Source: Marinobacter sediminicola
GTDB lineage: Bacteria > Pseudomonadota > Gammaproteobacteria > Pseudomonadales > Oleiphilaceae
NCBI RefSeq assembly: GCF_031157525.1
Contig: NZ_JAVIXR010000007.1
Span: forward strand, 154,160 to 218,159
Reading direction: 5' to 3'
Length of the DNA stretch: 64,000 nt
The notes under the pieces were generated by a model. That model ran no database searches. It was not told where the DNA came from and saw only the letters and a program-made list of their open reading frames with translations. The position numbers were made by a program, and so were the translations under genes. This document shows positions 35,896 through 44,003 of the stretch, in pieces; positions within the stretch are counted from its first letter, which is position 1, and every line of letters begins with the position of its first letter.

Positions 35896-36393
35896 CTAAG
35901 GGTAATCCCGAGGCGGAAGTTTGCGCAACCGGTTGTCAGGGCATTGTGCCCTCAAGTTAGCGATTGTGGTGCCGTCAGGCAACTGCAGATCCGGTTTCAG
36001 ATCCAGCAGCGGCTGAAGAACAAAGTTCCTGTTTGGGAGTTCGCGGTGGGGGACGGTAAGCCGGTCGTCGTCCAGTAACTGGTCGCCAAACACCAGCAGG
36101 TCAAGGTCCAGCGTGCGTGGTCCCCAGTGTTTCAGGCGTTCCCGCCCGTGGGCTTGTTCAATGGCCTGAAGCTGGTCAAGCAGGGCATGGGGCTCAAGCC
36201 CGGTGGAGATCCACGCGGCGCCATTAACAAAGTCTGGCTGATCTTGCGGGCCCACGGGGCTGCTGGCATAAAACGGCGACTGCGCGACCAGTGTTGTCTC
36301 GGGCAGGGCTGCCAGCTCTGCTACCGCTCTTGCCAGCTGGGCTGCCGGCTCTTGCAGATTGCTGCCCAAGCCAATAAAGGCATCGGTTCTCAT
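35896..36393 (-). CDS. folK: 2-amino-4-hydroxy-6-hydroxymethyldihydropteridine pyrophosphokinase
   Basis: A 165-residue canonical HPPK, beginning with FIGLGSNLQEPAAQLARAV. It has QSPFYASSPVGPQDQPDFVN near residue 40 and the full signature HWGPRTLDLDLLVFGD near 90, followed by PHRELPNRNFVLQPL. It transfers pyrophosphate from ATP to 6-hydroxymethyl-dihydropterin. The start shares one base with the pcnB stop (TGATG). Together with the gene at 31980 it makes two HPPK-family proteins in this window; this one has the standard catalytic block and is likely the housekeeping enzyme. Confidence 0.95.
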   Translation of the reverse strand: MRTDAFIGLGSNLQEPAAQLARAVAELAALPETTLVAQSPFYASSPVGPQDQPDFVNGAAWISTGLEPHALLDQLQAIEQAHGRERLKHWGPRTLDLDLLVFGDQLLDDDRLTVPHRELPNRNFVLQPLLDLKPDLQLPDGTTIANLRAQCPDNRLRKLPPRDYP

Positions 36394-37775
36394 CAGGGGG
36401 CTGGCCGTTTGACCGGCTTGCGGCGACGGCGCTTTTTAGGTGCGTCGCTGCTGAGCTCTGAAAGCATGCGCTCCTGCCCGCGCTCATCCATGCGCTGAAA
36501 CTCTGTCCACCACTGGCCCAGGCCGGGTTCGATTTCGCCGCAGTCTTCCCGAACCAGCAAGAAGTCGTAGGCTGCACGGAATCTTGGGTGGCTCATGGTT
36601 ACAAAGGCCCGCTTGCCTTGACGGCGAGGCAGGCGCATCTGCAACTCCCAGATTTCCTTCATGGGGCCCGAGAAACGCTTGGGTATAGAGGTGGCCTGTA
36701 CCTGGCGGCCAATGACCTTGCCAATTGCGCCGTGCAGAGCAGGCTGCACCGGGTCGCCGTTATCCTGGCGATGGTTCCACTCTCTTTGCAATGCAGGCCA
36801 GAGCATGGCGGCAAACAGGAAGTAGGGGGTAACGGACTTGCCTTGGGCTATACGGCTGTCGGTATTGCGCAGTGCCTGACGAATCAGTTCATCCGGCTCC
36901 CCGGCTTCGATGGCTTTCACCGTTTCAGGAAATAATGGTTCCAGCAGATTGTAGTGGGTGAGAAGGTCGTAGGTTGCTTCGCCGTAACCGGCGGAAAACA
37001 ACTTCAGAACTTCTTCAAACAAGCGCGCTGGAGGAATGTGAGTCAGTAACGGTGCCAGTTTCCGGATCGGAGCTTCTGTCTCGGGCTCGATGGCAAAGTC
37101 CATCTTTGCCGCGAAGCGAATTGCGCGAAGCATGCGCACAGGGTCTTCGCGGTAACGGGTTTCCGGGTCGCCAATCAGCCGGAGTTGCCGGTTATGGAGA
37201 TCTTCCATGCCGTTTGCAAAATCAACAATAGTAAAGTTTCGAATGCAGTAATAAAGCGCGTTGACTGTAAAGTCCCGGCGCAGTGCATCTTCTTCCAGGT
37301 TGCCATAAACATTGTCGCGCAACAGCAAGCCGTGCTCGCTGGTTTTGCGATCATCGTCAGTATTACTGTCATCTGCATCTGTTGCATTGCCGCGGAAGGT
37401 GGTTACTTCAATAACTTCGCGCCCGAAAACAACGTGAACAATCCGAAACCGCCGGCCTATCAGGCGGGAGTTGCGGAACAGGTCGTGTACTTCTTCCGGA
37501 GTGGCGTTGGTGGCTATGTCAAAATCTTTGGGTTGTTTGCCAAGAAGCACATCGCGCACGCCGCCACCCACAAGGTACGCCTCATAACCGGAGTTGTTGA
37601 GGCGGCTGAGAACCTTTTTGGCGGGCTCGCTCAGTACTGAGCGTGATACATTGTGCTGGTCCCTGGGAACCTCCCGTCGCTGGTAGGCCCGAGCTTTCTT
37701 CTTACCGTTTCCGGGGATGAATGAGCGGAGCTTGTCGACGGATTGCTCGAAAATGGAGGAGAGTGATTTTGACAT
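36393..37775 (-). CDS. pcnB: Poly(A) polymerase I PcnB
   Basis: A 460-residue nucleotidyltransferase. The catalytic head is EAYLVGGGVRDVLLGKQPKDFDIATNA-type near residue 65 (GG and D-x-D), with RRFRIVHVVFGREVIEVTTFRG following and the RRDFTVNALYY motif near 165. It ends in a basic tail (KKRRRRKPVKR), an RNA-binding feature of the enzyme. It adds 3' poly(A) tails that promote RNA decay. The start at 37775 was preferred to a GTG at 37835, though neither has a strong ribosome site. It lies about 100 bases downstream of the terminator of the CrcZ-like RNA. Confidence 0.94.
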   Translation of the reverse strand: MSKSLSSIFEQSVDKLRSFIPGNGKKKARAYQRREVPRDQHNVSRSVLSEPAKKVLSRLNNSGYEAYLVGGGVRDVLLGKQPKDFDIATNATPEEVHDLFRNSRLIGRRFRIVHVVFGREVIEVTTFRGNATDADDSNTDDDRKTSEHGLLLRDNVYGNLEEDALRRDFTVNALYYCIRNFTIVDFANGMEDLHNRQLRLIGDPETRYREDPVRMLRAIRFAAKMDFAIEPETEAPIRKLAPLLTHIPPARLFEEVLKLFSAGYGEATYDLLTHYNLLEPLFPETVKAIEAGEPDELIRQALRNTDSRIAQGKSVTPYFLFAAMLWPALQREWNHRQDNGDPVQPALHGAIGKVIGRQVQATSIPKRFSGPMKEIWELQMRLPRRQGKRAFVTMSHPRFRAAYDFLLVREDCGEIEPGLGQWWTEFQRMDERGQERMLSELSSDAPKKRRRRKPVKRPAP

Positions 37776-37870
37776 TGAAATCCGTGGTTGCGTTGAGCAA
37801 AACCGAGAGTTTAACGGTTTGAGCAGGATTTGCACACGTTTGCCGTGGAATCTTGCATACCCCGAATAAT

Positions 37871-37903
37871 CAAAAGGCGGATTCGCTTACACGAATCCGC
37901 CCT
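37871..37903 (-). terminator. Terminator of the CrcZ-like RNA
   Basis: On the minus strand, GGCGGATTCG (37892-37901) and CGAATCCGCC (37876-37885) flank a six-base loop and are followed by TTTTG. A perfect ten-base GC-rich stem makes this a strong rho-independent terminator upstream of pcnB. Confidence 0.9.
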
Positions 37904-38259
37904 CAAAACGTTGACGATCTGCATTGTTTTTATTTTTGTTCGGGATTTTTCTTCGTTTTTTTACCCCACTGTGCGTCCCCGAAACCGGGGCTAATCAGTA
38001 GTGCAAACGGAAAGCTTTGAACACAATGAGCAGTCAACGACATCAAACAAGTTATTGGTAGGTGCTGCGTCACCTCAAGGGTGATTCTTCTTTGCATCTC
38101 TACAACTTGCCCATGCCAAGGGACTACCAAAAAAGCAAAGTACCCAAAACACTCAGTTCGCTCACGTTCTATTTTTGTTTTTGTTACTGAACGCATTCCC
38201 GCAGCTTTTTGTTTTTGTTGAGGCGCTGCATTGTCACTGTTGTTTTTGTTGTCGTGCGC
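37871..38259 (-). ncRNA. crcZ: CrcZ-like Hfq/Crc-sequestering small RNA
   Basis: A transcript of about 389 nt is predicted between the sigma-54 promoter and the terminator. It lies in the cbrB-pcnB gap, exactly where Pseudomonas carries crcZ (about 400 nt). Five CA/A-rich motifs of the kind bound by Hfq with Crc are visible on the minus strand. Three lie near the 5' end (38239-38252, 38206-38220, 38170-38186: repeats of CAACAAAAACAA and AACAAAAACAAAAA). Two lie near the 3' end (37945-37962 and 37924-37940). The predicted 5' end GCACGACAACAAAAACAAC strongly resembles the style of CrcZ. The RNA would titrate Hfq/Crc from target mRNAs and relieve catabolite repression. An 88-codon frame inside (37930-38196) is considered spurious. 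The exact 5' end is estimated from the promoter. Confidence 0.85.
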
Positions 38260-38269
38260 TTAAATAGGT

Positions 38270-38286
38270 TGCAGTTGGTGTGCCAA
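38270..38286 (-). promoter_or_regulatory. Sigma-54 promoter of the CrcZ-like RNA
   Basis: The minus strand reads TTGGCACACCAACTGCA: GG at 38284-38283 and GC at 38272-38271 with exactly ten bases between, and close agreement with the TTGGCAC-N5-TTGCA consensus. The predicted start of transcription is near 38259. An NtrC-family activator (CbrB) is encoded just upstream. Confidence 0.88.
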
Positions 38287-38333
38287 CATTTAAATATCGT
38301 TATTTAACAGTAGGTTAAAAAATTTATCAGTGT

Positions 38334-38418
38334 AAGTGTTACCCCGTACCCGGTATAAGTGTTACCCACTACCTGTGGTTTTAGTGGGAAGTGTTACCAA
38401 GAGGAACAGGCGGTAACG
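38334..38418 (-). promoter_or_regulatory. Probable CbrB upstream activating sites
   Basis: Three direct copies of AAGTGTTACC (plus strand, from 38334, 38357 and 38389) are followed by an inverted GGTAAC at 38412-38417. The last direct copy and the inverted copy form GTTAC-N15-GTAAC. The array lies about 75-160 bases upstream of the sigma-54 start site, the normal distance for an NtrC-type activator. GTTAC/GTAAC half-sites match my memory of CbrB binding sites in Pseudomonas. The array is directly after the cbrB stop codon. Confidence 0.7.
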
Positions 38419-38479
38419 TCTGAGTCGTGGTTCATACTATGGCTTTTGTAAAGAGGGGCATTCACGTCCCTTAAAGATG

Positions 38480-39877
38480 TCAGTTTCCAGAGGTCTTTTT
38501 CCGGGGAATGCCAAGGCGCTGTCGACGCTCCCAAAGGGATTTCCGGCTAATGCCCAGCTTCTGAGCTAACTCGGTTTCACTCATGCGATCTTGGTTTTCC
38601 AGCACAAAATGCTGAAAGTAGTCCTCCAGGGAAAGGTCATTTGCACTATCGGGTTCCCGGGCCGTTAGTTGCTCATTGTTGCCTGCCACCAGTGATTCCG
38701 GGATGTACTCGTCACCACCCTCACTATCGAGGTCTAGCAGTGACGGCGTAATGATATCCCCATCGCTCAGAATGCTGGCGCGCTCGATGGCATTTTCCAG
38801 CTCCCTCACGTTACCCGGCCAACGATGCCTTTCAAGCGCTCGCATGGCTTCGGGGCTGAGGTTCAGGTTTGGTCGGCCCACTTTGTTGCCCTGGGTGATA
38901 AGAAAGCGTCGGGCAAGACCTAAAATATCGCTCTGGCGTTCCCGCAGCGGCGGAATGCGTATCTGCATTACATTCAGGCGATAGTACAGGTCTTCCCGGA
39001 ACTCGCCGGTGCGAGTCATTGCTTTCAGGTTGCGGTGGGTGGCTGCGATCATACGTACATTCACCTTTCGGCTCTGGGTTGAGCCCACTTTGCGAATTTC
39101 ACTCTCCTGAAGAACCCGCAGTAAACGTGCTTGGGCTTCCGCTGGCAGCTCGCCAATTTCATCCAGAAACAAACTGCCACCATCTGCAGCTTCGATCAGA
39201 CCTGTTCTGGCCGACACGGCCCCGGTGAAGGCGCCTTTTTCATGCCCAAATAGTTCAGATTCGATGAGGCTTTCGGGAATGGCTGCGCAGTTTACCGAGA
39301 TCAGCGGTTTTGTGGCGCGGGGGCTGAGGAGATGAAGCGCGCGAGCAACGAGCTCTTTACCGGTACCCGACTCCCCCTGAACAAGCACGGTTGTCTCGGT
39401 CGGTGCCACCTTTCGAATAAGAGTGAACACTCTTTGCATGGGCTCGCACTGGCCGTACATGATGCTTGCAGGGTCACCGTTCTCCGGGGCCGCGGTGGCA
39501 TCGGTGTCACGGTCATGGCCGGACGGCGCAGTACGAGCGAGAATGCTTTCTACCGCTGCCAGCATTTCATCATGATCAAAGGGCTTGGCAATATATTCCA
39601 CTGCTCCCAACTTCATGGAGTCTACCGCTGAGCGCAGGCTTGCGTAGCTGGTCATGATTAACACTGGCGTATTTGGCGCGCGGTTGATCAACTCTGTACC
39701 AGCAGCGCCCGGGAGTCGCAGATCTGAAATGATCAGGTCGAACTGGTCAGGATCGTGGTTTTGTTCGGCCTCTTCTACAGAGCCGACATCTTCAACTTCG
39801 TAGCCCGCGTGCAATAGCAGTTTGCGAACGGCGGAACGAATAATGTCTTCATCTTCCACGATCAAAATACGGGGCAT
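38480..39877 (-). CDS. cbrB: Sigma-54-dependent response regulator CbrB
   Basis: A 465-residue NtrC-family activator. The receiver domain has the phospho-acceptor Asp52 in LIISDLRLPG. The AAA+ domain has Walker A GESGTGKE near residue 165, the sigma-54 contact loop GAFTGA near 215, and Walker B GGSLFLDEIGELP. A C-terminal Fis-type HTH reads MSETELAQKLGISRKSLWERR. CbrB with CbrA controls carbon and nitrogen utilisation and activates crcZ. It starts seven bases after cbrA. The sequence alone fits other NtrC-like regulators; the neighbours (CbrX, CbrA, pcnB, CrcZ-like RNA) settle the name. Confidence 0.93.
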   Translation of the reverse strand: MPRILIVEDEDIIRSAVRKLLLHAGYEVEDVGSVEEAEQNHDPDQFDLIISDLRLPGAAGTELINRAPNTPVLIMTSYASLRSAVDSMKLGAVEYIAKPFDHDEMLAAVESILARTAPSGHDRDTDATAAPENGDPASIMYGQCEPMQRVFTLIRKVAPTETTVLVQGESGTGKELVARALHLLSPRATKPLISVNCAAIPESLIESELFGHEKGAFTGAVSARTGLIEAADGGSLFLDEIGELPAEAQARLLRVLQESEIRKVGSTQSRKVNVRMIAATHRNLKAMTRTGEFREDLYYRLNVMQIRIPPLRERQSDILGLARRFLITQGNKVGRPNLNLSPEAMRALERHRWPGNVRELENAIERASILSDGDIITPSLLDLDSEGGDEYIPESLVAGNNEQLTAREPDSANDLSLEDYFQHFVLENQDRMSETELAQKLGISRKSLWERRQRLGIPRKKTSGN

Positions 39878-39884
39878 GGCAGTC

Positions 39885-42848
39885 TCAGTACCTTTCGTTC
39901 GGGCGGGTGGTGACGGAGTCTGTCTCCGGCTCGTAAGCGGGTAACTTCAATCGTACACAGGTACCAAGCCCGCTTTGAGCATTGGCCGGGCTTTCAACCT
40001 GAATGTTCCCATAGTGTTCTTCAATAATGCTGTAAACCAGCGATAGACCAAGCCCCGTTCCTTTGTTGGAGGCTTTAGTGGTGTAGAAGGGCTCGAAGAC
40101 ATGATCAAGCTGATCTTCGGGTATACCCGAGCCCTGATCAATGATCTCGATGATAGCCGAGTAGCCGTCTTGCTTGCCAGTCACCTGGATTGAGCCTCTG
40201 TCTGGAGAGGCATCACGGGCGTTGGCCAACAGGTTAACAAAAACCTGTACAAGCCGTTGTTCGTCACCCAGTACCTGCAGGGTGTCGGGGCAATCGTTAA
40301 TGTAGCGAATGCCCATCCCTTTATCGCTGAGAGAGAGAAGGTTGCTGGCTTCCTCTACGCAACGGCGGATGCTAACAGGTTCGTATCGGTTGGTTCTGGA
40401 ATGATTGCCAGTGCGGGCAAAGTTCATCAGTGATTGCAGAATGGCTGATATGCGGCGCGTCTGCTGTTGAATCTGACTGGCGGTTTCAAGGATATCCGGG
40501 TTGTCCGTTTCCAGCTTCAGGTTCTGCGCCAGAGAGGAGATGCCCGTAACCGGATTGCCGATTTCGTGGGCAACGCCTGCAGCTAAGCGCCCCACGGAGG
40601 CGAGTCGCTCGCTGTGCATCAGTTCGTCTTCCAGCAAACGGGTTTCAGTTTGATCTTCAACCAGAATAACACTGCCACCATCCGGGTGGTCGGGGCCGCT
40701 CAAGGCCGCTTTGTGCAGGTTTAGCCAGTGTGGCCGGCCTCGCAGATCCAGGCGGTGTTTGTAGCGATGCAGGTCTTCACCGCGGTTGAAGTCGTCGAGT
40801 AGGTGATGCCAGTGATCCGGTAGGGTCATCAGTCGGGCGCCGACAACTTCATCGGCCGTGATGCCGGTGAGCTCGGCAATCGCCTGATTCCACATCAGTA
40901 TTTCGCCGTCTTCGCCCACAGAGCAGGCAGGTATAGGGAGGTTTTGAAGGGTCTGCCGGTAGTGCCGGCGCAGGGTGTCGAGTTCCCCGGCCAACCCTGT
41001 GAGCTGGCTTTGGTAATCACCCAGTGCGCGCTCTACATAGCGAATATCCTGGGCGCTGCTGCCGCGGGTCATCGGTTTGAAGCCCAGGTGGCGTTTTACC
41101 ATATCCCTGGCCACCGATGGGCCAAGCAAGCCCGATAGGTTGATTTCAATCTGGTCGCGCAGGCGTCGTAGTTGGTACGGGCGGTATTCCACGTTTGGCA
41201 GCTTCAGCTGCCCGAGCGCACGCGTTATTTCGCGTTTGGCTACATCTCGGCCGAGGGGCTCGGCTAGCTGGCGTTCGAAGTCGTCTGACGAGCTTGCCAG
41301 TAATTCACGGCGCTGGGGGCGCGATAGGGCACCCATGGAGCAGGCTTGGGCTGCACTGGTTTCGTCATTTGAGCTGGAGCTCAATATTGACGTCAGGGTA
41401 AATACAATTATGTTTGCGGTAAGGCTGACAAACGTGAATATGTGCCAGTTGCCGTAATCCGGCACTATGGGGGCGTTCAGCCAGCCCAGCAGGTTAGCGG
41501 TGTGGGAGAAGGGCAGTACCAGGGTGATCAGCCAAATGGCTAAACCGGTCAGCAGCCCGGCAATCAGGCCTCGCCTGTTCCCTTCTGGCCAGTATATGAC
41601 CCCCAGCGCGCCTGGCAGCAGTTGCAGTGTGCCTGCGAGAGATATTGCTCCGAGAATGGATAAGTCCAGATTCTTGCCAAGGGTCTCATGGAACAGCAGA
41701 GCCAAAAAGATGATTGCGGCAATCAGCATGCGCTTAACCCACTGTAGCCAGCGGTATATGTCGCCTTGATCCTTGGGGGTTTTCAGGGGCAGAACAACGT
41801 GGTTGAGAACCATGCCGGCTAATGCCAGTGTGCTGACGATCATCAGGCCGCTGGCGGCCGATAGTCCGGCAATGTACATGAACAGGGTCAGTGCCGGGTT
41901 TTCCAGTGCTTGAGCAATCCCCAGCGTATAGAAGTTGGGGCCGGTGGTTACCGCCAGTTCCTGACCACCCCAGAGAATCAATGGTACCGGGATGCCCAGC
42001 AGTAATAAATAGAACGGAAGCCCCCAGCTGGCTTTGGCTAGCGCCTTTTGTGAAGGGTTCTCGCTGAATGTCATGTGGTACATGTGGGGTAACACCAATG
42101 CCCCTGCGAAAGACATCAACATGAGTGCCCGCCAGCTGCCGTCGTCTATGCTCATAGACATGGAGGTTGCAGGCGTAGTGTTGCCCGCCAGCCAGGTTTC
42201 GAGTCCGCCCATGCCGCCAAAAACAGTGAAAAGCACAACGCCGCCAATCACCAACAGGGCGACCAGCTTGACCAGGGAATCAAACGCAATGGCTACGACC
42301 AGTCCGGGGTGGTTCTCCATTTCCTGATTGCGTCTCGCGCCAAAGAGCATGGCAAAGAGCACAACAATCAGGCTGAACATAATGCTGATCAGGTGGGGAG
42401 AAGTATCCGGGGCAAGAATGCTGGCTGATGTCGATACCGCCTGTATCTGCATACTCAGCAGTGACAGGATCGCGAGGCCTGAGCAAAGGGTAACCAGTGT
42501 TCCTGCCCATTGACTGCGATAGCGGTAGGCGAACAGATCGGCAAGAGAAGTGAGCTGGTAGGCCCGGCCAATTCTCATGATCGGGTTGAGAAGTACCGGC
42601 GCCAGTAAAAAGGCGCCACTGATACCCAGGTAGTACGCAAGGAAACCGTATCCGGATTCCGCAGCCAGACCCACAGCAGCATAGACCGCCCATATGCCGG
42701 CGTAGACGCCGAGGCTGAGAGTGTATACCAGCGGATGGCGTACCCAGTGTCGGGGAATAATGCCGCGCTCGGTTACCCAGGCAATGCCGAACAGAAGCAT
42801 AAGGTAGAGAAGGCTGGCAAGGAGCAGCCCGGGAGCACTAAAACTCAT
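39885..42848 (-). CDS. cbrA: Sensor histidine kinase CbrA with sodium/solute symporter-like sensor domain
   Basis: A protein of about 987 residues. An N-terminal SSS-family domain with about 13 membrane helices (residues 1-500) is followed by a STAC-like linker (residues 525-610, ALGQLKLPNVEYRPYQLRRL) and a PAS domain (PACSVGEDGEILMWNQAIAE near 650). The HisKA box is VAAGVAHEIGNPVTGISS near 770. The ATPase motifs are VFVNLLANARDAS, IDQGSGIPEDQ and KGTGLGLSLV. CbrA can transport histidine in Pseudomonas and phosphorylates CbrB. The start at 42848 lies inside the end of the small cbrX-like gene, so translation is coupled; an earlier in-frame start at 42887 is less likely. Confidence 0.94.
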   Translation of the reverse strand: MSFSAPGLLLASLLYLMLLFGIAWVTERGIIPRHWVRHPLVYTLSLGVYAGIWAVYAAVGLAAESGYGFLAYYLGISGAFLLAPVLLNPIMRIGRAYQLTSLADLFAYRYRSQWAGTLVTLCSGLAILSLLSMQIQAVSTSASILAPDTSPHLISIMFSLIVVLFAMLFGARRNQEMENHPGLVVAIAFDSLVKLVALLVIGGVVLFTVFGGMGGLETWLAGNTTPATSMSMSIDDGSWRALMLMSFAGALVLPHMYHMTFSENPSQKALAKASWGLPFYLLLLGIPVPLILWGGQELAVTTGPNFYTLGIAQALENPALTLFMYIAGLSAASGLMIVSTLALAGMVLNHVVLPLKTPKDQGDIYRWLQWVKRMLIAAIIFLALLFHETLGKNLDLSILGAISLAGTLQLLPGALGVIYWPEGNRRGLIAGLLTGLAIWLITLVLPFSHTANLLGWLNAPIVPDYGNWHIFTFVSLTANIIVFTLTSILSSSSNDETSAAQACSMGALSRPQRRELLASSSDDFERQLAEPLGRDVAKREITRALGQLKLPNVEYRPYQLRRLRDQIEINLSGLLGPSVARDMVKRHLGFKPMTRGSSAQDIRYVERALGDYQSQLTGLAGELDTLRRHYRQTLQNLPIPACSVGEDGEILMWNQAIAELTGITADEVVGARLMTLPDHWHHLLDDFNRGEDLHRYKHRLDLRGRPHWLNLHKAALSGPDHPDGGSVILVEDQTETRLLEDELMHSERLASVGRLAAGVAHEIGNPVTGISSLAQNLKLETDNPDILETASQIQQQTRRISAILQSLMNFARTGNHSRTNRYEPVSIRRCVEEASNLLSLSDKGMGIRYINDCPDTLQVLGDEQRLVQVFVNLLANARDASPDRGSIQVTGKQDGYSAIIEIIDQGSGIPEDQLDHVFEPFYTTKASNKGTGLGLSLVYSIIEEHYGNIQVESPANAQSGLGTCVRLKLPAYEPETDSVTTRPNERY

Positions 42849-43014
42849 TGGGGTCCCGTCGCCACTCAAGCCAGAAGCCGACGGCAATAAGAGCGGCCCA
42901 GATTACAAAGGGGCTGTACCAGGCATTCCCTGGTGTGGTCCACCAGTCAAGAATGTTGGGCGAAAAAATATAGATGGCCAGAACCAGCAAAAAAACCAGG
43001 CGATAGATATACAT
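42838..43014 (-). CDS. cbrX: Small membrane protein CbrX-like, overlapping cbrA
   Basis: A 58-residue protein on the minus strand. Two hydrophobic stretches are present, residues 2-18 (YIYRLVFLLVLAIYIF) and 35-50 (PFVIWAALIAVGFWLE). The intervening PNILDWWTTPGNAWYSP is aromatic, and the end is WRRDPNEF. Its stop codon lies 11 bases within the cbrA start, so cbrA translation is probably coupled to it. Pseudomonas has a small open frame, cbrX, in the same position before cbrA. It starts at an ATG with only a weak ribosome site, and is 50 bases after gluQ. Function is unknown. Confidence 0.8.
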   Translation of the reverse strand: MYIYRLVFLLVLAIYIFSPNILDWWTTPGNAWYSPFVIWAALIAVGFWLEWRRDPNEF

Positions 43015-43064
43015 CCGGCATGCGATCCGCGCTGAGGATTGTGACAGGCTTTATACCACGGCAG

Positions 43065-43940
43065 TCACCGGGATGTCAGGTGAACGGCCCCTCTATTCCA
43101 GTGGATGCGACCCCACTCCAGAAGATCTTCCAGCGATCCGGACAGCAAGAATTGCGGTGGCTGTTGATTGAGAGCAACCAGCGCGGAAAACAGGTTTTGC
43201 ACCGGATTAAGATTGTCCAGAGCCGGTGCGTGATTCTGTTTGGAGAGTTTTTGTCCGTGCTCGTTCACAATTACAGGTATGTGCAGCCATCGTGGGGGTG
43301 TTGCGCCCAGTGCCCGGTATACCTGTAGCTGCTGAGCTGTCATGTCCAGCAGGTCGGAGCCTCTGACCACATCAGTAATGCCCTGCTCGATATCGTCCAC
43401 TTCCACTGCGAGCTGATAAGCAAAAAAGCCTTCCTTGCGCAAAATTACCGGGTCGTCGATTTCTGCGCGAACAATGTGTGTTTGCGGCCCCAGTAATTGA
43501 TCTTGCCAGTGGCAGACTTCGTCCCTGAGAGCAAAGCGTATGGCAAAAGGCTGGTCGACGTATTTTCTGTTGTGATCCCTGCAACGTAGTGGATGCCTGC
43601 CGCGGTGTGCCTCAAGCTGTTTGCGCGAGCACATGCAGCGGTATGCAAAACCGTTACTCAGCAATTGCTCGGTGGCTGCCTGATAGACTGAATGGCGGCG
43701 AGACTGAAAAACGACCGGTTCGTCTGGAAAAAGCCCGTGGGCGTCAAGGCTATTCAGAATTTGCCCGGTGGCCTCCGGAGGTTCCCGCAGAGGGTCAAGA
43801 TCCTCAATGCGGATCAGCCATTGTCCGTTTTGTGATTTGGCTTCCAGGTAGCTTGCCAGAGCAGTAACCAGCGAACCAAAGTGCAGTGGGCCAGTAGGTG
43901 AGGGGGCGAAACGACCTCGGTATTGCCGTGGTGTGATCAT
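43065..43940 (-). CDS. gluQ: Glutamyl-Q tRNA(Asp) synthetase
   Basis: A 291-residue truncated GluRS-like enzyme. The class I HIGH-like block is RFAPSPTGPLHFGSLVTALA near residue 10. A zinc-site-like set is CMCSRKQLEAHRGRHPLRC near 100. A KMSKS-like segment is QKLSKQNHAPAL near 230. It lacks the anticodon-binding domain. It attaches glutamate to queuosine at position 34 of tRNA-Asp. It follows dksA on the same strand, as in E. coli and Pseudomonas. Confidence 0.95.
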   Translation of the reverse strand: MITPRQYRGRFAPSPTGPLHFGSLVTALASYLEAKSQNGQWLIRIEDLDPLREPPEATGQILNSLDAHGLFPDEPVVFQSRRHSVYQAATEQLLSNGFAYRCMCSRKQLEAHRGRHPLRCRDHNRKYVDQPFAIRFALRDEVCHWQDQLLGPQTHIVRAEIDDPVILRKEGFFAYQLAVEVDDIEQGITDVVRGSDLLDMTAQQLQVYRALGATPPRWLHIPVIVNEHGQKLSKQNHAPALDNLNPVQNLFSALVALNQQPPQFLLSGSLEDLLEWGRIHWNRGAVHLTSR

Positions 43941-44003
43941 GGAGTGGACACAGTGGCCGGCTGGGCCATATCAGGCTGCGCCGGCCAGGTGGGGGTTGCC
44001 GTA

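Noticed and set aside
37930..38196. 88-codon frame on the minus strand as a protein gene
   Set aside because: It lies inside the predicted CrcZ-like RNA, has no ribosome site, and its Lys-rich ends come from the A-rich Hfq motifs.
38334..38418. Repeated GTTACC units as the end of an IS21/IS481-type element
   Set aside because: No transposase or second end is seen, and the repeats sit at the right distance from a sigma-54 promoter next to cbrB, so activator sites explain them better.
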